From Cololabis saira (taxonomy: Eukaryota; Chordata; Actinopteri; Beloniformes; Belonidae), in the NCBI RefSeq assembly GCF_033807715.1, contig NC_084590.1, positions 39,489,005 to 39,553,004 of the forward strand: DNA of 64,000 bases, given 5' to 3'. This document shows positions 47,481 to 60,300 of the stretch, in pieces. A model generated the notes under the pieces. The model had not been told where the DNA came from. It saw only the letters and a list, made by a program, of their open reading frames with translations, and ran no database searches. Positions within the stretch are counted from its first letter, which is position 1, and each line of letters starts with the position of its first letter. The position numbers were made by a program, and so were the translations under genes.

Positions 47481-50028
47481 CACAGCTCTCGTAGACTTAT
47501 TCTATAATATCAGGCAGATGATTTTGATGCCGGGGCTCATGCATGTGCAGAGAACACCGTCTTGGTACTGGTGCACCAAATGATCCCTGAAACATGTTAG
47601 AAAGAATATTTCCCCTCGGCAAACAGGAGTTGTAAGACTTAAGTGAATATACAGTAGCAAAGAGAGTCTAAAGGGGGGGGGGTGCTCATGCAGGAAAGAA
47701 CATCTTTTTAATCATCACAATCAAAGCTAACAGGGAAGTAGCAAAAGCAACATTTTCACACCTCCAGGGGAGGATGAAGCAGTGTTCTTACGGATCATGC
47801 ACACAATCCAGAAAGCTCCCGATAGTGAGGTGAGATAATTATTCACCCAGCCAGTTGCAGTGTTGTGTAAATGCCTGCAGATCTCTTCAGCTTATTGTGA
47901 CTTTACCTCTCCTTCTAGATGGAATAAAGTTGTGCGCCGCACAGATGTTTATGGGTTCTTACCGGAGCTGTCGATGTTTATCACCCTTAAAGAAGTTACT
48001 GTCTTTAACACAAGTGACTGTATAATCTGAATTTCTGTTCTTCCTAGTTGCTTTAGAGCTGTTTTTTATTTCTAAAAACTGCCCTGTAACCATAGTGTGT
48101 CATATCTTGACATATTGCTGTGGGGGCAGAGGTATGATGTCAATTTCCATCAACTGGCTCTCAATTTCCTTTAATGTGACACTCAAATCGTTGGACAAAT
48201 TTAACATTAGAAATTGGATAGGTGATTTGCTTTGTTTTGTTTTTTTCTGAGAGCTAGATCCATGTTGATCCTTGATGCATCAAATATGTTATAATTTAAT
48301 CACTTCCGGCTGGACGCATGTCTCAACCGCTACCAACTTTCCTTAAAGTTTTAGATTCCACCTTCTAGCTGCCAAGGCTCTGCTTTTATTATTGCTTCTG
48401 CTATTATTGCAATTGGAAATAAACATACAAAAGATTTTCAAACGCTAAATTTAAGTCAGTTTTGTCATCAAAGTTATACATTTACTAACACAGAACAATA
48501 TCAATGTTTGATACCCAACATGTTTCCCCTTTCTTAATGAGAAAAAGAATGTAACTTTATTACTCTCAGAAGGGAAATTAGCTAAAAGAGGAGCTTAGGA
48601 GCTTATTCTTAAAGGCGTTTGGCGAAGGTTAAGCTTTTCCTGGTACATGTCGCTACCCATTTTTGGCAGTTTTTTTGAAGTATCTTGATTAAAGCAGGCC
48701 TGCAGCTGATTCTGGCACCCGCCCCTCTCGTTGTTCATGAAGCAACAATTAGGGGAACACGGTTATATCAAGCATTTTGAGAAAAATGCAAACAATTTTC
48801 TTGCTATGATGTTGTTTTGTTTTTATTGGGGGTTTCTTTGAAGCGTCCTTGGAAAATTGTCACCACAGATGGGATTTGATAGTTCTTTCTGAACAATTTA
48901 GACGTCTATTTTGACGGCGTCCTACATTTCACCTTGCCGGAGGACAGAATTGTTCTTTTGAATCGATATGATCATGGGCTTTCGTCGAGAGGTGGGTATA
49001 TCCCGAAGCCCACACATATGGCATGATTTATACATTTCATGCTGCGTCTTTTATCTCGGCTCCTCTCTCAGAATGCACACGTTTCACAAGAACCTTATTA
49101 TGGAAGCTGCCATCAACATTTCACTCTCTAAGCATCCATGTTCAGAGGTACAGAGGAGAGATTTTTGAGAGAAGAATCAAGGAAAAGTGACAGCAAAGGG
49201 TGGGGGGGGGGGTTGCCTTCCTCCTGCCTCCTCCCTCCACGCATACAGTCCATACAGCTTTTATATACATGATCAAAGGCATTTGTACTTTCTCCTCACT
49301 ATTCAGCTCGCCTGAGTGCGGTAAATCTCCAACTCTGTGACACATTTAATTGTTTTATAACTTCAGTGATAATTTCTTGGCATCAAAGTAAAAAATGTGC
49401 ATTAAAACAACACATAATAAAGACATTATTGTTTTTTTTATGGGAAAAGAGAATGATTTTGCTTAGATGTTTAGAAAAAGGGAAGGGTGCTTGTTTGATT
49501 AATATCATGCTTTGCATTGATGCTGTCTGGGGAAGTGATGCTTAAAAGTCTCTGAATTTTCCATCCGTCTGCATTAATGTCACTACAAACTTCAGGAAAC
49601 ATTTTTTTTAAATCCATCAGCTATAAGCCGTAGCGGCTGCCGCTCATTCTGAAATGCTTTTTTTGAAATTACATTCATTATTTTTGCGGCAAATTAGATA
49701 AACTAGACGGACCGGCCGCATCGTTGAGCCATGGCTGACTCACTTTTCAATTACTTTATTTATTTATTTATCTTTTTTAATGGTTCTTTTTATGTATCAG
49801 GAGCGACTCTCTTAAACTGTCTGGGCTCTGTGCTGTCACTTTGCAGTACTTCTTGAGAGGGAGCTGAATGCTGATGGATGTGAGGGTTTTAAGATGTATT
49901 CACCTCCTGAGCGCTGCTAAACCGAGTCTGCGCTGGTGATAAAACCTCCTCTAGTCCATCTTCCTTTGACTCCGATCTCATAAGCTAGATTCCCACCAGT
50001 TTCGCGCCTTAACCTCGGTCTCCGTCAG

Positions 50029-50146
50029 ATACAAAATCAAGCTGGATTCAGACGCCGATGAGTATGGAGGACACGGACGGCTCGACCACAACGCGGAGTA
50101 CTTCACCGAGCCGACGCCCTACAGCGGACGCTCGCACTCGATGATG
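50029..50146 (+). CDS. GBE1 exon, C-terminal beta domain (39 codons)
   Basis: The first base (A) completes the split Lys codon. The 118-bp exon then encodes YKIKLDSDADEYGGHGRLDH, NAEYFTEPTPYSGRS and HSMM, ending in phase 0 before GTAAGC. It aligns to human 646-684. LDSDAxEYGGHxRLDH is a strong branching-enzyme signature at the end of the C-terminal beta-sandwich. The region PTPYSGRSHSMM is more divergent from human. The acceptor is TCTCCGTCAG. It lies close to the end of the protein and leaves 20 residues for the last exon. Confidence 0.97.
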
Positions 50147-51381
50147 GTAAGCATTTCCACCATGACACTTTTGACTCATCAAATGTCACCTCTTCGTTGA
50201 ATATCACTGTCACAGCCCATGCTGCGTCGCTGTCCTGTTCAGCATATTGATTTGCATATTTTAGTTGTTGTTTTGAAGAAGTGGCAAAATTAGGCATCCT
50301 CCAAAAATGCCAACGTGCACACTAAATGGATTTTGAGTCTGCCGTTGATGGACGCGATTGTCCCACAATGCCGTGCACATATGTAGGCTGATAGAGGAGT
50401 CGCTCACGGCTAAGAAAACATCAGAATGAGTCGTGGGCGGTGATGAAACTGCTCCAGAAATGACTTGGAAAGAAGAATTCACAATCAAAACCCTGGATTA
50501 ACTTTTCTTTTTCCTGTTTAACTTCACTGTTTTCTAAATTTATTTTGATTGTGATGCCACAAAGTTATTTTTATTTTCTGTAAATGAGCCTTTGAAATGA
50601 CTTTTTTGGCTACTGTAATTGATGGGACACTCCAATTTAAAGTTTATGTCAAAAGAAGCCTCTGCTGATGCTAACCATACCTTTGACGATCATCAGAGAC
50701 TATTTAGAGAAGTAAATTTGTATAGGGCTGGATAAGGAAACATATCCATAAGTCTATAATTAGATGCATCATCTCTAAATGGTTCATTTTAGTATTGTGG
50801 TTGTTTTGTTGTTGTTGTGGGCGCCCAGCCAGATTCACTCAAAAGGCACCACACAAAAAGCCTAAGCAACGTACAGTGTAAAGTAGAACCCAGGAGTAGC
50901 AGTTAACGGCTCCAGGACACCACTGGAACAGGCTGACATCTGTGTTCATAAAATCTGCTGCATGTACCGTAGCGGCAGGGTGTCCACGGCAGAGTACTTT
51001 CCTCTGGGTTCGTGTACTTTTTCCCACCACCGTATGTGGGTGCCGCACAGGAAGTAATCATGTGCAGGTTATGTGGTTATCTTGGTAACATTGCAACCAT
51101 TTCTGGAAGTCCAAAATGTTCCTCTTATTTCCTAACTGCATAGGTGTTTAAGTGTGTTTCATCATGAGACTTTTTCTTGTAAACTTTGAGCTATATTTGG
51201 ATTTTGCTAGAAGGGTTCACATTATCAATAACTGTGTGGCGTAAAAGGGTCTCAGTAAGCTGCATCACTCATCCTGCAGCACAACACAACACAAATAAAA
51301 TTAAGCCACCATCTGCATATAATCCACACAAACACCTCATCATGTGTTAAAAGTTAAAATAATAACAGGACGGACAGTTGG

Positions 51382-51972
51382 GTCTAGATCAGGGGTCGGC
51401 AACCCAAACTGTTGAAAGAGCCATATTGGACCAAAAACACAAAAAAAATATGTCTGGAGCCGCAAAAAATGAGAAGTCTTGTATCAGCCTTAGAATGAAG
51501 ACAACACATGCTGCATGTATCTATATTAGTTATAACTGGAGGAAGATTTTTTTTTTCATTATGCACTTCAAGAAAAAAGTTGAAATGATGAGAAAAAAGT
51601 CAAAATTTCGAGAAAAAAGTCGAAATGTCGAGAAAAAAGTCGAAATGTTGAGGAAATAGTCAAAATGTTGTGAAAAAAGTCGAAATGTTAAGGAAATAGT
51701 CAAAATTTTGTGAAAAAAGTCAAAATGTTGAGAAAAAAGTCGAAATTTCAAGAAGAAAGTCGAAATGTCCAGATTAAAATGGAAAGGAAAAAGGAAGGAA
51801 AAAAAGAAGAAAAAGGAAAAAAGGAAGAGAAAATGAGAAAAAAAAGGAAAAAAATAAGAAAAAAAGGAAAAAAAGGTCAAACATTTTTGAAAAAGCTCCA
51901 GGAGCCACTAGGGCGGCGCTAAAGAGCTGCATGCGGCTCTAGAGCCGCGGGTTGCAGACCCCTGGTCTAGAT
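51382..51972. mobile_element. Non-autonomous hAT-like transposon with 8-bp target duplication
   Basis: The element spans 51390-51964 (575 bp). It starts CAGGGGTCGGCAACCCAAAC and ends GAGCCGCGGGTTGCAGACCCCTG-like, imperfect terminal inverted repeats of the CAGGGGTCGGCAACC hAT family. It is flanked by the perfect 8-bp duplication GTCTAGAT at 51382-51389 and 51965-51972. Both subterminal regions carry GAGCCGC/GAGCCAC boxes. The interior is a 20-bp tandem array followed by purine-rich sequence. There is no coding. Confidence 0.95.
51571..51780. repeat. 20-bp tandem array inside the hAT-like element, about 10 copies
   Basis: AGAAAAAAGTCGAAATGTTG-type units repeat every 20 bp from 51571, with variants AGGAAATAGTCAAAAT and TGAAAAAAGTC. 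Because 20 is not a multiple of 3, frames through it cycle and give artefactual Phe/Ser- or Lys-rich ORFs on both strands. Confidence 0.93.
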
Positions 51973-54465
51973 CCTTCACTTAATGAGGGGGTGGGAGAGT
52001 CGTCCTCAAAACATTTTAGACCCTTCCTAGACTAAAATTACTTAGAACCCTGCTCCCTTTTTTTTAACAACTCTAAACGTGAGCCTCCTTTCATAAATGT
52101 GGCCAAGGTGACCGAGCAACAGCAAACTGGCACGTGGAAAACGTTCCGCTTGAACCCAAGAACGAGTTTAGACCCGTTTCTTTAATTCTCTAAACGATTG
52201 TATAACTCCACGCAGAAGTCGGACCAGCAGCACGCGTGCATGTTTGTGAAGGGGAGACATTAAAATCATAAGTCTTTGCGTCCTCGAGCGCTTCGGTTTG
52301 TTCCAAATGTATTCATGAAATGAATACGTGGTTTAAAAAAATGAAGAAGAAAGGGTTTTTGTTTACCTGAATGCATAATCTATTGATAGGTTTGCTCTGT
52401 GCGTCTCCTGTCCCCCGCAGTTTTTGACAGATGCGTCCACCCATGCATTAGTCAGCAGATGATGGTTGAGTCATCCCTGGTTGACACCAAGAATATCTTT
52501 TCCGAGAAATCCCACAATGTCAGTGTAACTAAATATGGTGAAACTTGACAAGTTTGCTGGATACTAACCTCACATCCTGACGCTCCCACTGTTTCTGATT
52601 AGTTTTGGGTCATAGACACACGCTTTTATGTTTTGAAGGTGCAAAAAAATGCACTTCGGCAGTGATAAGTCAGAGATTGGGGGGAAATAAAACACAAAAA
52701 ACAAGTAAATTCTTTGCTGAAATTGAACATTACAATCTTCCTAGGCTACTTTTCTTTTGCCCCTCGAGATCCGCTACTGTTGGGTGGGGACTGAAAGCTC
52801 ATTTGTTCACGTTATTCGGGTTCCTTTGCAACGCTCCCGAAGCTTTCCCGAACACGCATGCAGTCAGGCCTCATTAATCACGGAGTTTTTCACGGTTTTG
52901 CACTAGTTGGTTGTATTTTCAGCGTTACAAAGGCACTTTGTGAAGGCTGGCAGCAGATATAAAATCTGATGAAATAGCTGTCAGCATATTAATGTTTTGT
53001 CCTTTTTATGTCCCATGTTTGATTTCGCAAATCAGTTTAATTAGTCTGAAATGGGGTTTGGAGTGAGAAGATCTTCTAAAGCCATTCTAATGAGGTTTAA
53101 GTGTGTTGGCATGAAAGGGAGCTGCTTCTTCAGGCAAAATGCCACCACCTCCCTGGTCTGGGACTCTGAGCTTTTGCGCTTTTAATTTAACAGCTGCTTC
53201 TTTAATACTATAGACCTTGAATATAAAATCAAGAAAAAATGATCAACTATGGCAAATGTAATCTCCATGGCATGAATCTTTGTTTGTGCGTATCGTATTT
53301 GGCTTCTCTGCCGTTCCCCTCTGCCCGTGCCGACAGTCTGACTGCAGTTATTGAGCGTTTGAGATTCTGATATCAACAGCTCTTTCACATTCTCCTGCAA
53401 ACAATGTGCATTATTCATGGCGTTACAACTTACCTTTTCATGTGCGCGCCTCCTAAGCTTGCGTGGCATCATGGAGGGGTGGAAAGTATCCGGGAGGATG
53501 AACCACAGCGCCTGCATCATGAGAACTGCTTTAGGCTGACGGCAAGAAATGGCTCTGTCCTTGACGTGCAGGGAGATGATGTGCATTTTAAGCAGAGCGC
53601 TTTAGGATCTTCCTCATGTTTGCTCCTTTTTTTTTTCTTGAACTCTGCAAGACATTTGTGAGTAAGGTCGGGGATGAATTAAAGATCACCGATGGCATCT
53701 AAACACATTGATTATTTATACAGATTTGCGAGGAGGGTGGCGTCTGTGAAGTCCAGTGCTCGATCATCATCACGCCCTTTTGGTTTTTGATTGTTTGGCA
53801 AATTAACGAACATTTTAAGGCAATGCTTTTGACTGCTCCAGATTTCACCGGAGTTGGGGAAATTACATGAGGTGTTTGTTTAACTGACCTCCTCTTGAAC
53901 CTCCCCAGATCAATACTGTAAGTGTTGCAGTTAATGGGTGGAGAATATAATTCTATATCAAGACTCGGACAGGGCACTTAAATGCAAAGCTCCTATTAAG
54001 AGCACCAGTTGAGTTATTTAATATTCGGTCGACCCCCGTATCAAAGACTCTCCCTCTTTCATGTAGACAGTGATCTTCCATCGTATTAGCTTAGGTTTCA
54101 TCAGTTAATGACACAAATTCCACAGTTTTTTAAATCCTCCAACTCTTATTAATTTAAACGCAGCCGCTTCACTCTTGTCCCTCTTGGCCAAAACGTGAAG
54201 TTTAGTTGACTAGTCATCTGTTCATTTTGGCACAAGTGCGGATTAATGAGGGGAAGGAGAGGAAATGAGAGGGCTGGAGCCAGCAGCGAAGGAAGGATGG
54301 AGACAAGAGGGGACCCTTCTGCACATACACCACTGCCTTTCCCTTATAGGCCGTCTCACGGAGATCCAACAGTAAGGCTGTGATCTTATATAAAGCTGCT
54401 TTTTGTGCTCCTCCCTACTGTAACCTGGTTATGACAAGAATAATCAGAAAACGCAGCCGCCGCGG

Positions 54466-54482
54466 GGGGGGGGGGGGGGGGG
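54466..54482. repeat. Poly(G) run of 17
   Basis: An uninterrupted guanine tract after GCCGCCGCG. It may form a quadruplex and may be a sequencing or assembly weak point. Confidence 0.9.
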
Positions 54483-55189
54483 GTAGAGAAAGGTACCCAC
54501 AACCATCCATGTTTTATTTAACAAAAGTCTACGCGAATGTCTTTTCTCCCGTCTTTACGAGGGGCCTGTCAGCTCGCCAGCTTCGTTAAAAGCAATGATA
54601 AACTCTCCACACATGCATGTGGACGCACGTAATTGGGTAAATCCGGCAGATTGTCAAATATCTCAGCGGCTTGGTAGGTTGTGGAGAACAGTGTGTCACG
54701 GTAACGCTGCGTGTTTACAAATCTGGTCATGCATTATCGTCTTGTAGGATAGAAAATCCCCCCGCCTCTTTGAAATCAACAAAATTATTTTTTTTTTTTA
54801 AAGAAACTGTATAGAAACTGCTCAAAATGACACAGATGGTGATTAGATTCTTGAGAAGACACGATGGAACGTTTCTCACTGTGGTTAGAGGTATCACCTT
54901 CATCTCAGTTGATGGTGTTTTTTCTTTTTTCTTTATACCAGATGAAGCATTTTTCAGGGATATACGCGCACAATGATCCTGGATATTTCACACACTGGGA
55001 TTTTAGGTCAAATTTGGTGGCTTTTTGGAAGAATACAATTATATACATCAGTTAATCAGCATTAGGAAGAAAAAAGAAAAGCTTGTAATAACTGTTCTGT
55101 GAGGTCAGTGGAGTATACAGGTTATTACAACAGGTATTTTATTTGTAGTGGTTCTAGTTCTAGTGAATATAACCCGAGAAGCAGACACA

Positions 55190-55565
55190 GTTGGGTCTAA
55201 ACTGGGCTACTTCTCACTTGCGTGTTATTTAGGTCAGCAGTGGCCCAAGGTTCGTGAACCGGGCCAAACTTGGGCTTTCGGTATGTGCCGTATGAGCCAG
55301 ATTTGGCCCGGCTTTCATAAACTGGCTTCGGCATGGGCGACGGGGAGTGGTGTGAAGGGCCAGGTGTGGCCCCAAGGCTTTACAGAAAAATGAAGAATCG
55401 GGCCATTTCTGGTGGATTTGTGTCTTATTTAGGCAGCCGCCCCCTCACCTCAGGTCAACGCCCCTCAGTCAGGGCCAAATATCATCCAAAGAAAACTGCA
55501 GACATGGGCCATGTTTGGGTTAAAGATTCTCTGTTTTCTGGGGAAAGCGCAGTCACACTAGTCAA
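55190..55565. repeat. TGGGCC/GGCCC-rich repeat block
   Basis: TGGGCTAC, GTGGCCCAAG, CGGGCCAAACTTGGGC, TTTGGCCCGG, AGGGCCAG, GTGGCCCC, CGGGCCAT, AGGGCCAAAT and TGGGCCATG(TTTGGG) recur at irregular 15-50 bp steps. This resembles a fish interspersed repeat built of TGGGCC(A)-type modules. Unit borders are unclear. Confidence 0.5.
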
Positions 55566-56955
55566 AATGTAGCGCGCTGTGCCAAGGCACGATTGATCGT
55601 CCCTCCCGATTCCCCTGTTGGCCCACACTCGCATTACTGCAGTCTCAGTCGTGCTCGAGCATTACTGTCTCCGGCACATGTGTCATCACATTGTTGTATT
55701 AAACATCTGATTAACTCAAAGCACAACTCTCCTCGGAGAATCAACACAATTTTTTTAGCATTGTTTTGTACATTCTTGTCCAAGTAATGAGTAATGATAT
55801 ATTTATAAATAATAATGACGTAAAATGCCACTTTTTCAATCATAAATTGTCAGACATGGAGCTCCAGCTCATGATCCATCATTTGCAGTGAGCAGGTCTG
55901 TTTTTTTTCCCGCTGAAGAAAAAATGGTTCTGTCGTGGGAATAAGTGTGAGGTGAGGTAACGGAGGTGGGGATCTGCAAAAATCATGTTAAGGTACAACG
56001 CACACAAGTCTTCTCAGATGCGCTGCTCCAGCCCTTCTGCAGGAGGACACAGAAATGGGCAAAGCCCGAGGACAGGAGAATGTTGTCGACTGCCAAATAA
56101 ACCGAGTGTGGCAGGCAAAAGCTGTATTAAGCTGACAATTCATCAAGGAATATTTGCAGCGCTGCCATCAGCTTTAAACTGGCTGTTCCAAGGTGGTTTT
56201 TATGGAATACCTGCGGCTACGGAGCCTTTTCTCTTTAGAGAAACAAAGGCGGGTTATTCATCTGCAGGGGAAAGGGGAAAAGACTAAAGAAAAAGCAGCT
56301 TTTTCAAATGTTCACACACATATATAACTTAGACTTAGAGGAGCATCATAGTTTTTAAGCCCCCGTCATGAACTGCCAAACAAATCAAACAGAAAAAGCA
56401 CTCTCTATAATGCATGTAATGCAAGAATGTGATCAATATTTACTTACATGAGTAATAAAATGTTAAATGTAGTTTTTGGTCACAAGCTTGGAGATCTGGC
56501 AGACATTTATCAGAACATCTTTGATCCGAAGACAAATTAGAGGGGAGAGGTCAGATGGCTCACCAGTCGGTGTGTTTAACATGACTGCAGGGCTAATGTC
56601 GATGACGAGCGTCCTCAGAAAAGCGCTCGCTGGTCTCCAGGTGGCTGAATACTGAGAGGAGAGGTATAGCCATAGCATCCTTTTTGTAGAACTGCTCCAT
56701 TTGTAGACTCCAAGTGCTTGATTTAACGTGGCAGTGAGTGCAGCTGACCTGTTATCATTTGAACTGTCCATAGGAGGTTTCCGGGGGACAGGATGGATGA
56801 CTGTGGATTTAAGAAAGAGGGAGACCTTTGTTTTTGCAATTGAATGGATTAAAGATATTGGTGAAAACAGTGTAGATGTAGTCTGCACTTTTGAGGACCT
56901 CTTTCGTGGTACTCCAGCAGGGTAATCATGGGAGTATGCATGTCACCTCGTGAAC

Positions 56956-57351
56956 CTGTAAAGCAGGAGTTCTCAAACTTTTCCTGCCCCTTGGAGGAAA
57001 AGAAATGTCTGTCTTGGTTGGAAAAGTCCCAAGCTTCACATCAATGCGTTTTACACATTTTTAAAGCGGTGCTGCAGGCTTGTTACTGTCTTAAAGCATG
57101 CTCGGTGTTCAGCTCGGATCTGTTTCCAGAGAGGGAACAGCAGAGAAGCCGAGCTCTGAGAAGTAAAACACTGACACACCATCAGTGGAAACTCTACTTC
57201 CAACTAAGTTTTTCTCCGTCCAATAACCACTGTTTGTTTTGTTTAACCTGAAAATGACTCCATTGGCAAAACATTAATTCCACCTGCAACATCTTCCTCA
57301 CGGTAAAAAAGCCAGGTGGCACCCCGCAGGTTGAGAACCGCAGTTTTAAAG
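56956..57351. mobile_element. Degenerate hAT-like element
   Basis: The span 56964-57343 (380 bp) starts CAGGAGTTCTCAAACTTTTC and ends CAGGTTGAGAACCGCAG, an imperfect inverted repeat of the CAGxGGTTCTCAAxCT type common in hAT elements. Flanks CTGTAAAG (56956-56963) and TTTTAAAG (57344-57351) agree at 6 of 8 bases, consistent with a decayed 8-bp duplication. It is older than the other hAT-like copies here. Confidence 0.72.
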
Positions 57352-60300
57352 TGACTTCTTCAACCCTTGAGCTGTGGTTGTGCGGATGTGATACTTCTGG
57401 CCCTTTTGTGTTTTTGATGTGCTCAGCCATTAAAGTCTATTAGCGCTCAAGTTGAACATCAAGAAACCACAAAATAACAGTGCGTTGATTTTCACATAGC
57501 TGCAAAAATAATACAGCTTTCCTTTATTCCATCTGTGAAATGTGGTGTGGCCATTGTCATAGTTTGGGCTTTTATTCTGGTAACTAATTCTGAAATATAG
57601 GATCTCGTTTGAGGAAAGTCTCTCAGCTAAAGAAGAAGAATTAGTCACGGTGCATTAAGACAGTGGCCTGAAAAATCGATGGAGAGCAGTGGAAGGAGGA
57701 TCCTCCCCACCCAAAGCAATGGTAAACGCCAGACTTTTTTGTGCAAACTGCTTTGGAGAGTTGCTCAGTAGTAGAAAACACTCCAGAGCTAATTACACAA
57801 CATCATTTATGAGGCATGTGGTTTAGATCCTAAAGTCAGAACCTGAACTGCTGGCAAGTATCCTCAGGTGAAACAGTCATTAATAAACAGGCATTAATAA
57901 AGTGTCCTGCAAGTGAAGGTGTAACACTCATTGAATTTTGATATCAACATCAGGAAGTCAGTCTTGGATGACATAAAAAAGAAAGATGTAAAAGTCTGAG
58001 AGCAAACACATTTATTATAGAAATTAGGCCATTTGAAGATCAACTTACCAACTATGTACTTGGTTTAAAGGAGAAATGTGTGAGATTGTAGATTAAAATA
58101 GAGAAGAAATAAGTACAGTCATGTTACAAAAATGATGACTGCATATTTGGTTGCTCAAATATCTACAGAGTTAGCGTGCTGAATAACACTGGTTGTAATA
58201 CCAGTTTCTGGCATGTGTGGCAGTAGCGAGCATCACAGCAGACTCAATACAACACGACGAAAGAAGTTGGACCGTTTGTAGGTGTACTTGAACTTGTCAG
58301 TCAGGTAGTTACCATTCTGGGATAGGTAAACGGAACCAGCAAGAAGATATCGTCAACTACCACCCGCTATAGGGAAAAAAAGCCTTGTTCAGAGGCGACA
58401 AAAAGAGCAGATAAAAACGGGGCTAAAACCCGAGTCGATGTCAGCAGTGCTGTGCAGAACTTTCTCTTAGATTGGTAGAAAAACTTCTGCTGTTTTCTGT
58501 TTCACTAAACATTTTCAATGGTGGAGTAAGTCATGTTACTATGACGAGAAACTGAGAAAGACGATTTGGAAACGGTTTGAGAAAAAGAGAAAAGACTTGA
58601 CCCGTAACACATTTGACATTGAACTGGCGCCATGCACGGAACTGACGAGGAGGGACTGTGCGCGTTCTCGTTTTTCCCAACTCACTTTGCAGCTATTCTC
58701 CCCCCATTTGGACTCGAGTGTGGAGCAGGAATTTAATTTTCAGCTTCACACCAACCGTCGCTGAGGATTCCCTTCAGTTCTGTATTTGTTTGAACATGTT
58801 TACTAGACTCTACATGAAAGTACTTGATAAATAAATGTTCTTTTTTTTTTTTTTTAAAGTATCCTCAATTCAGAAGTTTTTCTTCTTTGTCCACATTCCT
58901 AAAAACCTTTTGCACAATGAGGTATATGAATGCACGTTTAAACAGTGCATAATCACTACTGGATGCAAAGCAGCTCGTTCCTGCTTTAGCACTTTGATTT
59001 AACAGGTTTGTAATGTTAATACTGTTTTGGTTTCTGTTTCTTGCTTGTTAAATGGAGTTCATTTGTAATAACAGAAGATTAACACTCGGCCTCATTTAAT
59101 TTCACCCCTGGTAATATAAAAGACTGAATGTTTAAACACTTTTGGTGTGGTGAAACGCACTGTTCTCTTAACGGGAATGAAATTCTCTGGCTTTTCCTCG
59201 TCTGAGCCAGCTGACAGCTTGATCTGAGCGTTTCATCACAATTTTGTACATCAAGACCTGCTGTTGAAGGATTTACAGTTTGTTCATTTATCGAGACAGA
59301 AACTTTTAAATAGTCGGAAACGGAAGAGGAAAAAAAAAAAAATCAGCAGCGTGAGGAAACTTCTATTCGGTTGTTCTGCTCGGGTGCGTGTCACAGGGTG
59401 GGTTTTTTGTTTGGATGGCTGTAATGTAAGAGATGTAATGCTAAGAAAAGGGTGATGAATATTTAGCCGCTCTAACACCTTTTGATAAACTTCGCATTGC
59501 ATCAAAGGGGTTGTCTCCTGTGACAGTTTCACAAAAAGAAATTAAGCTGAAGTGAGGAAGAAAAAGAAAGTGAGGGGAAACGCGGCGGGCTTGTGGCGAA
59601 TGATCAAAAGACGTTCATTTCCATCACCGAGATCTAAGAGCTGACATTGATGAGGAGGTGTGAGCAAACAGAATAAAACTGTGACAGGACGCGGAGGACC
59701 CCGCCTCGTGCTTTTACATCCACATATAAAACATCAGCACATGCGCAGCACTTGTAAATCCCCTCACATACATTCTCCTGTCACCCCCCCCCCCCAGATC
59801 CTCGGTCTTTTGTCTAACTAACAAACTACATGTAGTCCACAGAAGTGCTCACAGCAAGCTGATACTTGTTACGTGGGTAAACGGGTCAAACAGAGACACG
59901 TCTGGAGACTTGAAGAGCACGGGGTAGCCAGGCAGCGCTCTCGCCAGATAGCGGGGGTCTGGTAGATGGAGTGGATATTCCAGCGAAGCACCTCATGAAT
60001 CTTTTATCAGCGTGTTTGAGCATTGATCAGACCAAGTATTAGCCCAAAGGCTGGACTCTTGCTCTTGAGGGGAAGCGCAAGATCCGAATGCTCACATGCG
60101 AAACACGCCATGAGGCAACGCGAGGATATCCGTGAGACAAAAGAAAGAAGGCGTGTTGGCAAACTTTCAGCTAACGCACTGCTTCACAGAGAAAAACTAT
60201 TTTGCTTCCCTCTCATCTTTTTTTTTTTTTTTTCTTCTTTTGCAGCTCTTAAGCAGTAAATTCAAGAGTTTTTGTTGTACAGTAACTGCTGCTAGATCTA

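Larger units (their letters stand above)
41421..50028 (+). other. GBE1 intron of 8.6 kb
   Basis: Donor GTATCC, acceptor GGTCTCCGTCAG. It holds a (CA)n tract with an inserted hAT-like element and a Tc1 transposase pseudogene at 45.8-47.6 kb. From 41430 to 45800 and 47600 to 50000 I see no gene. There are homopolymer runs (for example poly-G at 47673-47681 and 49203-49212), and some transposon-free stretches (42100-42560, 42900-43330) might be conserved non-coding DNA. Confidence 0.85.

Noticed and set aside
51530..51880. 116-residue Phe/Ser-rich open frame on the minus strand
   Set aside because: It arises from the 20-bp array of a hAT-like element; the frame rotates through the repeat and matches nothing.
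52420..52500. Splice-acceptor-like CCTGTCCCCCGCAG followed by open sequence as an extra exon
   Set aside because: The GBE1 frame is complete without it, the following codons match nothing in the protein, and no matching donor maintains phase.
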